A stretch of DNA of 21,241 nucleotides, taken from contig DCTO01000095.1 in NCBI GenBank assembly GCA_002329285.1, positions 1 through 21,241 on the forward strand, written 5' to 3'. Below the pieces are notes generated by a model, which was not told the DNA's origin, ran no database searches, and saw only the letters and a list, made by a program, of their open reading frames with translations. A program made the position numbers and the translations under genes. Positions 14,108-21,241 of this stretch are shown here, in pieces. This DNA comes from Ruminococcaceae bacterium UBA1438. GTDB taxonomy: Bacteria; Bacillota; Clostridia; Oscillospirales; Acutalibacteraceae. Numbering within the stretch: position 1 is the stretch's first letter; each line of letters starts with the position of its first letter.

Positions 14108-14992
14108 ATGACAGAGCTTGAATTTAAAAACATAATGAATAATGACATCGCCATTATTGAAAACAGACTTGGCGAGCTTCTTCCGAATTGTTATGACGGG
14201 CAGGATCTTGTTGTTAATGCTATGAGATACAGCCTTTCAAACGGCGGAAAAAGATTAAGGCCGATTTTTTGCATTGAATTTGCAAAGGCACTCGGTGCTG
14301 AACGATATTTTGCGCTTGATGTTGCTTGCGCTCTTGAGTTTATTCACACGTACAGCCTGATTCATGATGATTTGCCCTGCATGGATAATGACGATATGCG
14401 CAGGGGCAAGCCGAGCTGCCATAAAAGGTTTGACGAGGCAACTGCTCTTCTTGCCGGTGACGCTCTTTTAACAGAAGCTTTCGGCTTGATCGCTGATTCT
14501 GAATTAAGCGATTCTCAGAAGGTTATGGCTATCGGGCTTCTCTCACAGAACAGCGGCGTTCTCGGAATGATTGGCGGGCAGGTAATTGATCTTAAATATG
14601 AGAGCGAAAGCCCAACCCTTGAACAGCTTTTTTCGGTTCATAAGCTTAAAACAGGAGCTCTTATTTCTGCTGCCTGCCTTATGGGATGCATTATAGGCAA
14701 TGCAACCGAAAGCCAGCTTGCTGCCGCTTCTTCCTTTGCTTATAATCTCGGCATTGCATTTCAGATTAAGGATGATATACTTGATGTTGTCGGTGATGCT
14801 GAAACGCTTGGAAAGCCTGTTGGCTCCGATGCCGATAATAATAAAACCACTTATGTTTCCCTTGCCGGTCTTGAAAAAGCGCAGGCCGATGTTGAGAAAT
14901 ATACTGCTCTTGCCATAGATTCGCTTTCAGCCTTTGAAAATGTTGATTTCATTGAAACTCTGGCAAGGGAACTTGTTAAAAGGGAAATTTGA
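14108..14992 (+). CDS. ispA: Short-chain polyprenyl (farnesyl) diphosphate synthase
   Basis: Condenses dimethylallyl/geranyl diphosphate with isopentenyl diphosphate, probably to farnesyl diphosphate, the precursor of undecaprenyl carrier and other isoprenoids. The 294-residue chain has GGKRLRP (about 44-50), the first Asp-rich motif DDLPCMD (87-93) followed by RRGKPSCHKRF, and the second motif KDDILD (221-226), with GGQVIDL and HKLKTGALI between. Residues YSLIH just before the first motif match bacterial farnesyl diphosphate synthases. AAAGGA precedes the ATG. It neighbours dxs, which supplies the same pathway. Confidence 0.96.
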   Translation: MTELEFKNIMNNDIAIIENRLGELLPNCYDGQDLVVNAMRYSLSNGGKRLRPIFCIEFAKALGAERYFALDVACALEFIHTYSLIHDDLPCMDNDDMRRGKPSCHKRFDEATALLAGDALLTEAFGLIADSELSDSQKVMAIGLLSQNSGVLGMIGGQVIDLKYESESPTLEQLFSVHKLKTGALISAACLMGCIIGNATESQLAAASSFAYNLGIAFQIKDDILDVVGDAETLGKPVGSDADNNKTTYVSLAGLEKAQADVEKYTALAIDSLSAFENVDFIETLARELVKREI

Positions 14993-15004
14993 TTTGTTTT
15001 CCTG

Positions 15005-16876
15005 ATGAAAAGAGATGATTTTACGGCTATTCTTGATAATATCAACAGTCCGAAAGATTTAAAAAAATTAAATAATTCTGAGCTTGAACAGCTTTGTTGT
15101 GAAATAAGGCAGTATATTGTTGAAACCGTTTCGCAAACAGGAGGGCATCTTGCTTCAAATCTCGGTGTCGTTGAGTTAACCGTGGCGCTTCATAAGGTGT
15201 TTAACAGCCCCAATGATCAAATGGTTTTTGACGTTGGCCATCAATGCTATACTCATAAAATTTTAACCGGCAGAAAAGATGCTTTTAAAACTCTGCGTAC
15301 TGAAAACGGAATAAGCGGCTTCACTCGTCCCGTTGAAAGTGAGCATGATATTTTTTCAAGCGGTCATTCAAGCGTTTCCGTTTCACAGGCCCTGGGCCTT
15401 GCAAAAGCAAAAGAAATCAAAGGCGAAAAGGGCAAGGTTATTGCCATTATAGGAGACGGCTCATTAACCGGCGGTCTTGCATATGAAGCGCTTAACAGCT
15501 GTGATGATTTCGGAGGAAATCTGATTGTTATCGTTAATGATAACAATATGTCCATCAGCCAGAATATCGGTACGATGTCAAAGCATTTGACTACTGTGAG
15601 GACTTCAAAGGAATATTTTACCTTTAAATCAAGGGTTCGACGTGCTTTGAGCAAAATGCCTAAGCTTGGCGCGCAAATAAACCGTTTTATAACATATATT
15701 AACGGCAGATTAAGGCGCAGCATTTATTATAATGCAACCTTTTTTGAGGATCTTGGCTTCAGATACTATGGCCCGATTGACGGGCATGATATTGAAAGCT
15801 TGATTTCTGCGCTTGAAACCGCAAAGGCGCACACACATCCGGTGCTTGTTCATATCAACACGGTTAAGGGCAAGGGCTATGCTCCTGCAGAGCAAAACCC
15901 AACGCAGTTTCACGGCATCGGTAAGTTTGATATAGAAACAGGGAAACCTCTTTCCGGAGGAGATAACTTTTCTTCAGCTTTCGGCAAAACTCTTTGCGAG
16001 CTTGCGGCTAAGGATTCCCGCATTTGCTGCATCACTGCTGCCATGGCAGAAGGCACCGGCCTTTCTGAATTTGCTTCAAAATATCCGAATCGCTTTTTTG
16101 ATGTCGGCATTGCAGAGCAGCACGCCGTAACCTTTGCAAGCGGCCTTGCAAAAAACGGAATGGTGCCCGTTTTTGCCGTTTATTCAACGTTTTTGCAGCG
16201 CGCATATGATCAGCTTATTCATGATGTTGCAATGCAAGGGCTTAAGATTATTTTCGGCGTTGATAGGGCGGGCTTTGTCGGTGAGGACGGTGAATCGCAT
16301 CAGGGGATTTTTGATGTTTCTTATCTCAACACCGTTCCGGACATGAACATTTATGCACCTGCTGATTATAACGAGCTTGCACTTATGCTCGGAAAATCCA
16401 TTTATCATGATAAAGGTGCGGTGGCAATAAGATATCCGAGAGGCGGCGCTGAATCTGTTACGAATTTTTATAATTACGATAAAGCGGATTTTGCTGTTAT
16501 CGGTGATAGCAGTAAGCCTTCCTGTATCGTTTGTTACGGTAGGGAATTCCAAACTTGCTATGAAGCTCTCGAACAGCTTGATGATGCGTTTTTGATTAAA
16601 ATTAACAGAATTAAACCGCTTAACCCTCAGATAGTTGATGCGCTTCAAAATGCAAAGCATATTTATTTCTTTGAGGAAAGCATAAAAAGCGGCAGCGTTG
16701 GCTCAGTGCTTTCCGAAATGCTTGAGGAGAGAGGAGTTTCTGCTTCTTTCAAACATATTGCAATTATTGATGAATTTGTTAAACAGGCATCTGTTTCCCG
16801 CCAGATTGAAATATACGGGATGGACAGGCAGTCTGTTATAAATGAGGTTTTAAATGGCGAAGAAAACAAGGCTTGA
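15005..16876 (+). CDS. dxs: 1-deoxy-D-xylulose-5-phosphate synthase
   Basis: Thiamine-diphosphate enzyme joining pyruvate and glyceraldehyde 3-phosphate in the first step of the non-mevalonate isoprenoid route. The 623-residue length is normal. Seen: QTGGHLASNLGVVELT with His48, FDVGHQCYTHKILTGR, the cofactor motif GDGSLTGG (150-157) with metal ligand segment NDNNMSIS (178-185), and catalytic Glu371 in DVGIAEQHAVTFASG, then GVDRAGFVGEDGESHQG and the C-terminal transketolase domain. The ribosome site is weak: AGGGA lies about 19 bases upstream inside ispA. The 3' end overlaps tlyA by 23 bases. Confidence 0.97.
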   Translation: MKRDDFTAILDNINSPKDLKKLNNSELEQLCCEIRQYIVETVSQTGGHLASNLGVVELTVALHKVFNSPNDQMVFDVGHQCYTHKILTGRKDAFKTLRTENGISGFTRPVESEHDIFSSGHSSVSVSQALGLAKAKEIKGEKGKVIAIIGDGSLTGGLAYEALNSCDDFGGNLIVIVNDNNMSISQNIGTMSKHLTTVRTSKEYFTFKSRVRRALSKMPKLGAQINRFITYINGRLRRSIYYNATFFEDLGFRYYGPIDGHDIESLISALETAKAHTHPVLVHINTVKGKGYAPAEQNPTQFHGIGKFDIETGKPLSGGDNFSSAFGKTLCELAAKDSRICCITAAMAEGTGLSEFASKYPNRFFDVGIAEQHAVTFASGLAKNGMVPVFAVYSTFLQRAYDQLIHDVAMQGLKIIFGVDRAGFVGEDGESHQGIFDVSYLNTVPDMNIYAPADYNELALMLGKSIYHDKGAVAIRYPRGGAESVTNFYNYDKADFAVIGDSSKPSCIVCYGREFQTCYEALEQLDDAFLIKINRIKPLNPQIVDALQNAKHIYFFEESIKSGSVGSVLSEMLEERGVSASFKHIAIIDEFVKQASVSRQIEIYGMDRQSVINEVLNGEENKA

Positions 16877-17660
16877 TGTTGCTGTTTTTGAGGGGGGATA
16901 TGCTCCCAGCCGTGAAAAGGCAAAAGCAATTATTATGGCCGGCTTGGTTTATGTTAATAATCAAAAGGTTGATAAAGCCGGTTTTGAGCTTAAGGAGAGC
17001 GATGTTCTTGAGGTCAGGGGCAGTTCGCTTAAATATGTCAGCCGCGGAGGGCTTAAACTTGAAAAAGCAATGCAATGCTTTTCTATCGAGCTTAACGGGA
17101 AAATCTGTATGGATGTCGGCGCATCAACCGGCGGATTCACCGATTGTATGCTGATGAACGGCGCCGTTAAGGTTTATTCCGTTGATGTTGGTTATGGCCA
17201 GCTTGCTTGGAAGCTTCGCTGTGATGAGCACGTTATTAATCTTGAAAGAACAAATTTCAGATATGTAACCGAAAATGAAATAAAGGATAAAATTGATTTT
17301 GCTTCGGTTGATGTTTCATTTATTTCGCTTAAGCATATTTTTCCTAATCTCAATCATTTTCTGATTGATGGCGGATATGCAGTATGCCTTATTAAGCCGC
17401 AGTTTGAAGCCGGCAAGGATAAGGTTGGAAAAAAAGGCGTTGTAAGGGATTTAAGCGTTCATCTTGAAGTTGTTAAAAGAATAATTGCTTTGGCTGTTGA
17501 AAATGGCTTCTCTGTTCTCGGGCTTGAATTTTCTCCGATAAAAGGCCCCGAAGGAAACATTGAATATCTTTTATATATTCAGAAATCAAGCGAGCCTATT
17601 ATTGAAAGCACAGTTAATCCGGATGAATTAGTAAATAAGTCTCACGAGGAATTACTATGA
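16854..17660 (+). CDS. tlyA: TlyA-family rRNA 2'-O-methyltransferase (S4 plus FtsJ domains)
   Basis: Predicted ribose methyltransferase of ribosomal RNA; often mislabelled hemolysin. The 268-residue chain has an N-terminal S4 RNA-binding domain (about 4-64, TRLDVAVFEGGYAPSREKAK ... VYVNNQKVDKAGF) and a Rossmann methyltransferase domain with the SAM motif DVGASTGGFTDCML starting at Asp87. The catalytic K-D-K-E set is recognisable: Lys in RGGLKLEKA, Asp in SVDVSFISLK, Lys in LIKPQFEAGKD, Glu in EGNIEYLL. GAGG lies six bases before the ATG, inside dxs; the stop overlaps nadK by four bases. Confidence 0.95.
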   Translation: MAKKTRLDVAVFEGGYAPSREKAKAIIMAGLVYVNNQKVDKAGFELKESDVLEVRGSSLKYVSRGGLKLEKAMQCFSIELNGKICMDVGASTGGFTDCMLMNGAVKVYSVDVGYGQLAWKLRCDEHVINLERTNFRYVTENEIKDKIDFASVDVSFISLKHIFPNLNHFLIDGGYAVCLIKPQFEAGKDKVGKKGVVRDLSVHLEVVKRIIALAVENGFSVLGLEFSPIKGPEGNIEYLLYIQKSSEPIIESTVNPDELVNKSHEELL

Positions 17661-18514
17661 TATTCTCAATTATTGCTGATTTAACTAAAAAAGAAACGGA
17701 AAACATTGCAAGGGATGTTTTTGCCTTGCTTAAAGGTAAGGGCTGTGAGGTTTTGTTTTCCGTTAAAAATAAATTTATTGTCGGAGATTTGACAGACGAT
17801 TTTTTCTATGAGCCCCTGCTTTATGAGCGCTGCGATGTTGCCATTGCAATCGGCGGAGACGGAACGACAGTTAAGGTTGCCAAAAATGCCGCGATTTACG
17901 GTAAGCTGACTCTTGGTATTAACGGCGGCAGGCTTGGGTTTTTAAGCGCTGTTGAGCGCAATGAACTTGAACTGCTTAATCAAATCATTGACGGCAAATA
18001 TAAAATTGAAGAGCGCATCATGATTAAGGCAGATGTTATTGAGGATAATCAGATTGTTGCCTCTGCCCACTGCCTGAATGATGCAGTTGCTTCAAGGGGA
18101 GATTTTGCACGGCTTATTGATTTTCAGATCAAGTCTGAAGACAGGGAACTTTTAAGCGTCAGAGCAGACGGAATTATAATGTCAACTCCGACAGGCTCAA
18201 CGGCATATTCACTTGCCGCGGGCGGCCCGATTTTAAGCCCGGATCTTAATTCCTTTGTTATAACTGCAATTTGCCCTCATTCATTGATGGCAAGAAGCAT
18301 TGTTGTTAATTCAAACAGCGTTCTTGAAATGCTCGTTTCAAGCGATGTTTCAAATCACGCTATATTAACTTGTGACGGCGATAAGCCGATTGCTATTCCC
18401 AATAATGCAATTGTGCGTTTTTCGCTTTCCGAGTATAAAGCAAGGCTTATTAAAATTAAGCCTGAAAACTTTTATGAAATTGTTAAAAAGAAAATCATTG
18501 AGGGGAGAGTATAA
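17657..18514 (+). CDS. nadK: NAD kinase
   Basis: Phosphorylates NAD to NADP in the cytosol. The 285-residue chain contains the signature GGDGT (66-70) with catalytic Asp68, then GINGGRLGFLS, the Asn141-Asp142 pair of the NE/D motif (LNDAVASRGDFARL), and ADGIIMSTPTGSTAYSLAAGGPI with downstream CPHSL, all classical. GAGGA precedes the ATG. Placement between tlyA and argR is usual for clostridia and differs from Bacillus, where argR/ahrC directly follows the tlyA homologue. Confidence 0.97.
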   Translation: MIFSIIADLTKKETENIARDVFALLKGKGCEVLFSVKNKFIVGDLTDDFFYEPLLYERCDVAIAIGGDGTTVKVAKNAAIYGKLTLGINGGRLGFLSAVERNELELLNQIIDGKYKIEERIMIKADVIEDNQIVASAHCLNDAVASRGDFARLIDFQIKSEDRELLSVRADGIIMSTPTGSTAYSLAAGGPILSPDLNSFVITAICPHSLMARSIVVNSNSVLEMLVSSDVSNHAILTCDGDKPIAIPNNAIVRFSLSEYKARLIKIKPENFYEIVKKKIIEGRV

Positions 18515-18979
18515 ATGAAAAAAAGAAGACAGGCAAAAATACTCGAAATAATCAATTCGAATGCTGTTGAAACTCAAGAGGAGCTTCAGGAAAAATTAAA
18601 GCTTGAGGGCTATGAGGTTACACAGGCAACGATTTCCAGGGACATCAAGGAGCTTCGCCTTGTTAAAGAGCTTTCAGAGCAGGGAAGATATATTTATTCG
18701 GTTGGATCAAAGCCCTCTCCTGAGGATGTTTCTATTAGAGCCGGCGGAATATTCGTTGAATCAATAATCAGCGTCGATTTTGCGCTTAATACGGTTTGCA
18801 TCAAATGCTTTTCAGGTATGGCAAATGCCGCATGCGCTGCGATTGATTCAATGAAGTGGGCCGGCGTTGTTGGCACAATTGCCGGGGATGACACTATTTT
18901 TGTCCTTTGCAGAGATGAAAATGCTGCTGAAGTATTTACAGCAAATTTGGAGAAATCGTTAAATGTTAAGAACTCTTAA
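18515..18979 (+). CDS. argR: Arginine repressor ArgR/AhrC
   Basis: Arginine-responsive DNA-binding protein controlling arginine synthesis and breakdown. The 154 residues show an N-terminal winged helix-turn-helix (about 1-70) with TQEELQEKLKLEGYEVTQAT and SRDIKELRLVK, and a C-terminal hexamerisation/arginine-binding domain with GMANAACAAIDSM and GTIAGDDTIFVLCRD, whose Asp pair binds arginine. The ATG immediately follows the nadK stop, with AGGGGAG seven bases upstream. It overlaps recN by 17 bases. I did not identify convincing ARG-box operators in this window. Confidence 0.96.
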   Translation: MKKRRQAKILEIINSNAVETQEELQEKLKLEGYEVTQATISRDIKELRLVKELSEQGRYIYSVGSKPSPEDVSIRAGGIFVESIISVDFALNTVCIKCFSGMANAACAAIDSMKWAGVVGTIAGDDTIFVLCRDENAAEVFTANLEKSLNVKNS

Positions 18980-20624
18980 TATTGAAAACATTGCGGTTAT
19001 TGAAAAAGCCGAAATTGAATTTAATAATGGGCTTAATGTTTTAACAGGTGAAACAGGCGCGGGAAAATCAATTGTTGTTGATTCAATTAACGCAATTCTT
19101 GGTGAACGCACCTCAAAAGAGCTCGTTCGCCACGGCGCTGATTTTGCGTTTGTTTCTGCATTTTTCAGCGAGGTTGATTTATCTGTTTCAAAAAAACTTT
19201 CAGAGCTTGGATATGATTGTGAGGACGACGATTTGTTGCTTTTGCGAAGAATTTCCACTGAAGGTAAATCAAGCTGTAAGATTAACGGCAGACCCGCCAC
19301 TGTTTCTTTGTTAAAAGAAATCGGGCATATGCTTGTTAATATTCACGGGCAGCACGATAGCCAAGCCCTGCTTAACCCGGATTATCATTACAGATATATT
19401 GATATGCTTTGCGAGAACAAAGATATTTTCGGCGAATATAAGACAGCTTTTTCAGAGCTTATCAAAATTAGACGCCAATTAAAGCTTCTAACTGAAGCTG
19501 AGGATAGCAAGGATAAAGATATTGAGCTGCTTGAATATCAGATAAACGAAATTGAAAATGCGGATATTAAAGTCGGCGAGACTGACGAGCTTAACGCCCG
19601 CAAGCGGCTTATTGATAACGGTGAAGCGATTCTTAAAGCCTATAATACAGCTTTATCGCTCTTAAATGGCGATGATGAAAATAACGGCGTTATTCTTGCG
19701 CTGAATTCATCTTATTCTGAGATTGAGGCGTTTTCCGATGATAAAAATGCAGGCAAGATATCTGATTTGCTTGAAAAAGTCTGCGATAATCTCGAGGTAA
19801 TTAAGCAAACTCTTAATTCTGCCGTTGATTCACTTTATTTTGATGAGAATGAGTGTGAGCAGATTGAGGAAAGGCTTGATTTGCTTTTCAGGCTTAAAAG
19901 AAAATACGGCGAAACCGAAGAGCAGATTATTGAATTTCTTGAAAATGCGAAAGAAAAGCTTAATCTCATTGTGTATGATGATATTAAGCTTGAGGAGCTT
20001 AATGCGCAGTATGATAACGCTTTTGAAAAGGCAGTTTTACTTGCAGGCAGGCTTTCCGAGGAGCGAAAGAAAACAGCAAAAAGGTTTGAGGCGTCCGTAA
20101 AGGAGCAGCTTGAATTTCTTGATATGCCGAAAATTCAGTTTAACGTAAGCTTTGATAAGGGTAATTTATCCTCATCGGGCTTTGATAAGATCGAATTTTT
20201 AATATCAACCAATGTCGGCGAGCCGCCAAAACCAATTGCAAAAATTGCATCGGGTGGCGAGCTTTCAAGAATAATGCTTGCAATTAAAAATATTATCGCC
20301 GCTAATGACACGGTGGGTACTTTGATATTTGATGAGATTGACACCGGCGTTTCCGGCAGGGCAAGCAGAAAAATCGGTTTAAAGCTTAAATCTGTTTCCG
20401 AAAGCACGCAGGTTATAACCGTCACTCATTCTGCTCAGATTGCTTCTGTTGCAGATGAGCATTTCCTTATTCAAAAGGATTTTGATGACAGCAGAACTTA
20501 CACAAGAATCAAGCCTCTTGATTATGAGGGAAGACGGCATGAGCTTGCCAGAATTATGGGCGGACTTAATATTAGCGAATCAATGCTTGCAAGCGCCGAT
20601 GAGCTTTTGAATTATAATAACTGA
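18963..20624 (+). CDS. recN: DNA repair protein RecN
   Basis: SMC-like ATPase that gathers DNA ends early in double-strand-break repair. The 553-residue chain has Walker A GETGAGKS (29-36) after MLRTLNIENIAVIEKAEIEF, the INGHGQHDSQ-type segment LVNIHGQHDSQALL, a long coiled-coil middle (about 150-370, Glu/Lys/Leu-rich), the ABC signature IASGGELSRIMLAIK, Walker B TLIFDEIDTGVSGRAS with Asp457-Glu458, and the His-loop TVTHSAQIAS. The start lies inside argR with TTGGAG upstream. In B. subtilis and many clostridia spoIVB and spo0A follow; here tyrS does. Confidence 0.97.
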   Translation: MLRTLNIENIAVIEKAEIEFNNGLNVLTGETGAGKSIVVDSINAILGERTSKELVRHGADFAFVSAFFSEVDLSVSKKLSELGYDCEDDDLLLLRRISTEGKSSCKINGRPATVSLLKEIGHMLVNIHGQHDSQALLNPDYHYRYIDMLCENKDIFGEYKTAFSELIKIRRQLKLLTEAEDSKDKDIELLEYQINEIENADIKVGETDELNARKRLIDNGEAILKAYNTALSLLNGDDENNGVILALNSSYSEIEAFSDDKNAGKISDLLEKVCDNLEVIKQTLNSAVDSLYFDENECEQIEERLDLLFRLKRKYGETEEQIIEFLENAKEKLNLIVYDDIKLEELNAQYDNAFEKAVLLAGRLSEERKKTAKRFEASVKEQLEFLDMPKIQFNVSFDKGNLSSSGFDKIEFLISTNVGEPPKPIAKIASGGELSRIMLAIKNIIAANDTVGTLIFDEIDTGVSGRASRKIGLKLKSVSESTQVITVTHSAQIASVADEHFLIQKDFDDSRTYTRIKPLDYEGRRHELARIMGGLNISESMLASADELLNYNN

Positions 20625-20632
20625 TGAATTTT

Positions 20633-20652
20633 AACCGTTTTATGCGGTTTTG
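20633..20652 (+). terminator. Weak hairpin between recN and tyrS
   Basis: AACCG (20633-20637) and CGGTT (20645-20649) form a five-base-pair stem with a seven-base loop followed by only TTGA. Too weak for confident termination; it may be a partial terminator or incidental. The GGAGG ribosome site of tyrS follows at 20659-20663. Confidence 0.3.
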
Positions 20653-20669
20653 AATATTGGAGGAAAGAT

Positions 20670-21241
20670 ATGGGAGTATATGAAGAATTAGTTGAGCGCG
20701 GTTTAATCGCTCAAGTAACAAATGAAGAAGAAATCAAGGCAATGGTTAACAGCGGAAAAGCAAAGTTTTATATCGGCTTTGACTGCACTGCTGACAGCTT
20801 AACTGCCGGCCACTTTGTGGCTTTAACGCTTATGAAGCGCCTTCAGATGGCAGGTAATCAGCCGATTGCGCTTATCGGCGGCGGCACAACTATGATCGGC
20901 GATCCCTCGGGAAGAACCGATATGAGAAAAATGCTCACCCGTGAAGATATTGATCATAATGCAGAGTGCTTCAGAAAACAGATGGAGCGTTTTATTGAAT
21001 TCGGTGAAGGAAAGGCTCAAATGGTCAATAATGCCGATTGGCTGCTTGATCTTAATTATGTTGAGCTTCTTCGAGAGGTTGGCACCTGCTTTTCCGTTAA
21101 TAATATGCTTCGCGCAGAATGCTATAAGCAGAGGATGGAAAAAGGGCTTTCCTTCTTTGAATTCAATTATATGATTATGCAGAGCTATGACTTCTACAAG
21201 CTGTTCCAGGATTACGGCTGCAATATGCAGTTCGGCGGCGA
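20670..21241 (+). CDS. tyrS: Tyrosyl-tRNA synthetase, 5' part, cut by window end
   Basis: Class I aminoacyl-tRNA synthetase charging tRNA-Tyr. About 190 N-terminal residues are present; the KMSKS loop and C-terminal S4 domain lie beyond the window. Matching segments include [11 protein letters not shown] (34-44), [31 protein letters not shown], and [13 protein letters not shown], the tyrosine-binding region. Residue numbering aligns without gaps with Geobacillus TyrS through this part (Tyr34, Asp38, Thr40). The HIGH motif reads TAGH at 45-48, with Thr replacing the first His (see findings). GGAGG sits six bases before the ATG. No T-box-like leader fits in the 45-base gap after recN. Confidence 0.95.
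   Translation, partial: MGVYEELVERGLIAQVTNEEEIKAMVNSGKAKFYIGFDCTADSLTAGHFVALTLMKRLQMAGNQPIALIGGGTTMIGDPSGRTDMRKMLTREDIDHNAECFRKQMERFIEFGEGKAQMVNNADWLLDLNYVELLREVGTCFSVNNMLRAECYKQRMEKGLSFFEFNYMIMQSYDFYKLFQDYGCNMQFGG

Noticed and set aside
15364..16660. Long open frames on the strand opposite dxs.
   Set aside because: They are antisense shadows of a well-conserved gene, with no ribosome sites or recognisable domains.
16854..17660. Hemolysin annotation for the TlyA homologue.
   Set aside because: S4 plus FtsJ domains with the K-D-K-E set indicate an RNA methyltransferase; the toxin label is historical.
1..21241. Mobile elements, CRISPR repeats, tRNA or phage genes, toxin-antitoxin or defence systems.
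   Set aside because: Reading both strands gave no repeats of array type, no transposase or integrase motifs and no unassigned gene cluster; the window is core chromosomal content.

Overview
The window reads as chromosomal DNA from an A+T-rich, endospore-forming member of the Clostridia, probably an Oscillospirales/Ruminococcaceae-type gut bacterium. The evidence is a complete spoIIIA operon, a forespore sigma factor (sigG), the Firmicutes nusB-xseA-xseB-ispA-dxs-tlyA-argR-recN order with nadK inserted as is usual in clostridia, and strong GGAGG-type ribosome binding sites. I see no rRNA, tRNA, CRISPR, transposase, integrase or phage gene. Gene density is very high and no gene-free stretch exceeds 300 bases.

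Left arm (about 1-6020), all on the minus strand. Reading in the direction of transcription: a 1028-residue membrane protein of the YfhO glycosyltransferase family with an extra GtrA-like four-helix domain at its N terminus; a divergent 392-residue ribose-phosphate pyrophosphokinase; a single-pass membrane protein with a small beta-rich lipocalin-like domain, co-transcribed with it and closed by a good intrinsic terminator; and sigG with its own candidate forespore promoter.

Centre (6094-10865), plus strand. The eight genes spoIIIAA to spoIIIAH form one tightly packed operon, diverging from yfhO. They encode the mother-cell part of the SpoIIIA-SpoIIQ channel that feeds the engulfed forespore and is needed for SigG activity. 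A candidate SigE promoter lies just upstream. The SigG gene at the left edge and this operon therefore belong to the same developmental step.

Right arm (10886-21241), plus strand. A SigA-type promoter starts a long housekeeping operon: asp23-family gene, a hairpin/T-tract, nusB, a TsaD-like paralogue, xseA, xseB, ispA, dxs, tlyA, nadK, argR, recN, then the 5' part of tyrS. Most junctions overlap or abut, implying translational coupling. Relative to Bacillus subtilis, accB-accC (between spoIIIAH and the asp23-type gene) and folD are missing here. recN is followed by tyrS rather than spoIVB-spo0A.

No clearly new multi-gene system is visible. The most interesting points are the GtrA-YfhO fusion, a TAGH replacement of the HIGH motif in TyrS, a Glu at the position of SigG that governs sensitivity to the anti-sigma factor Gin/CsfB, the TsaD paralogue with intact metal ligands, the divergent PRPP synthetase with its unknown partner, and a palindrome embedded in the prs promoter.
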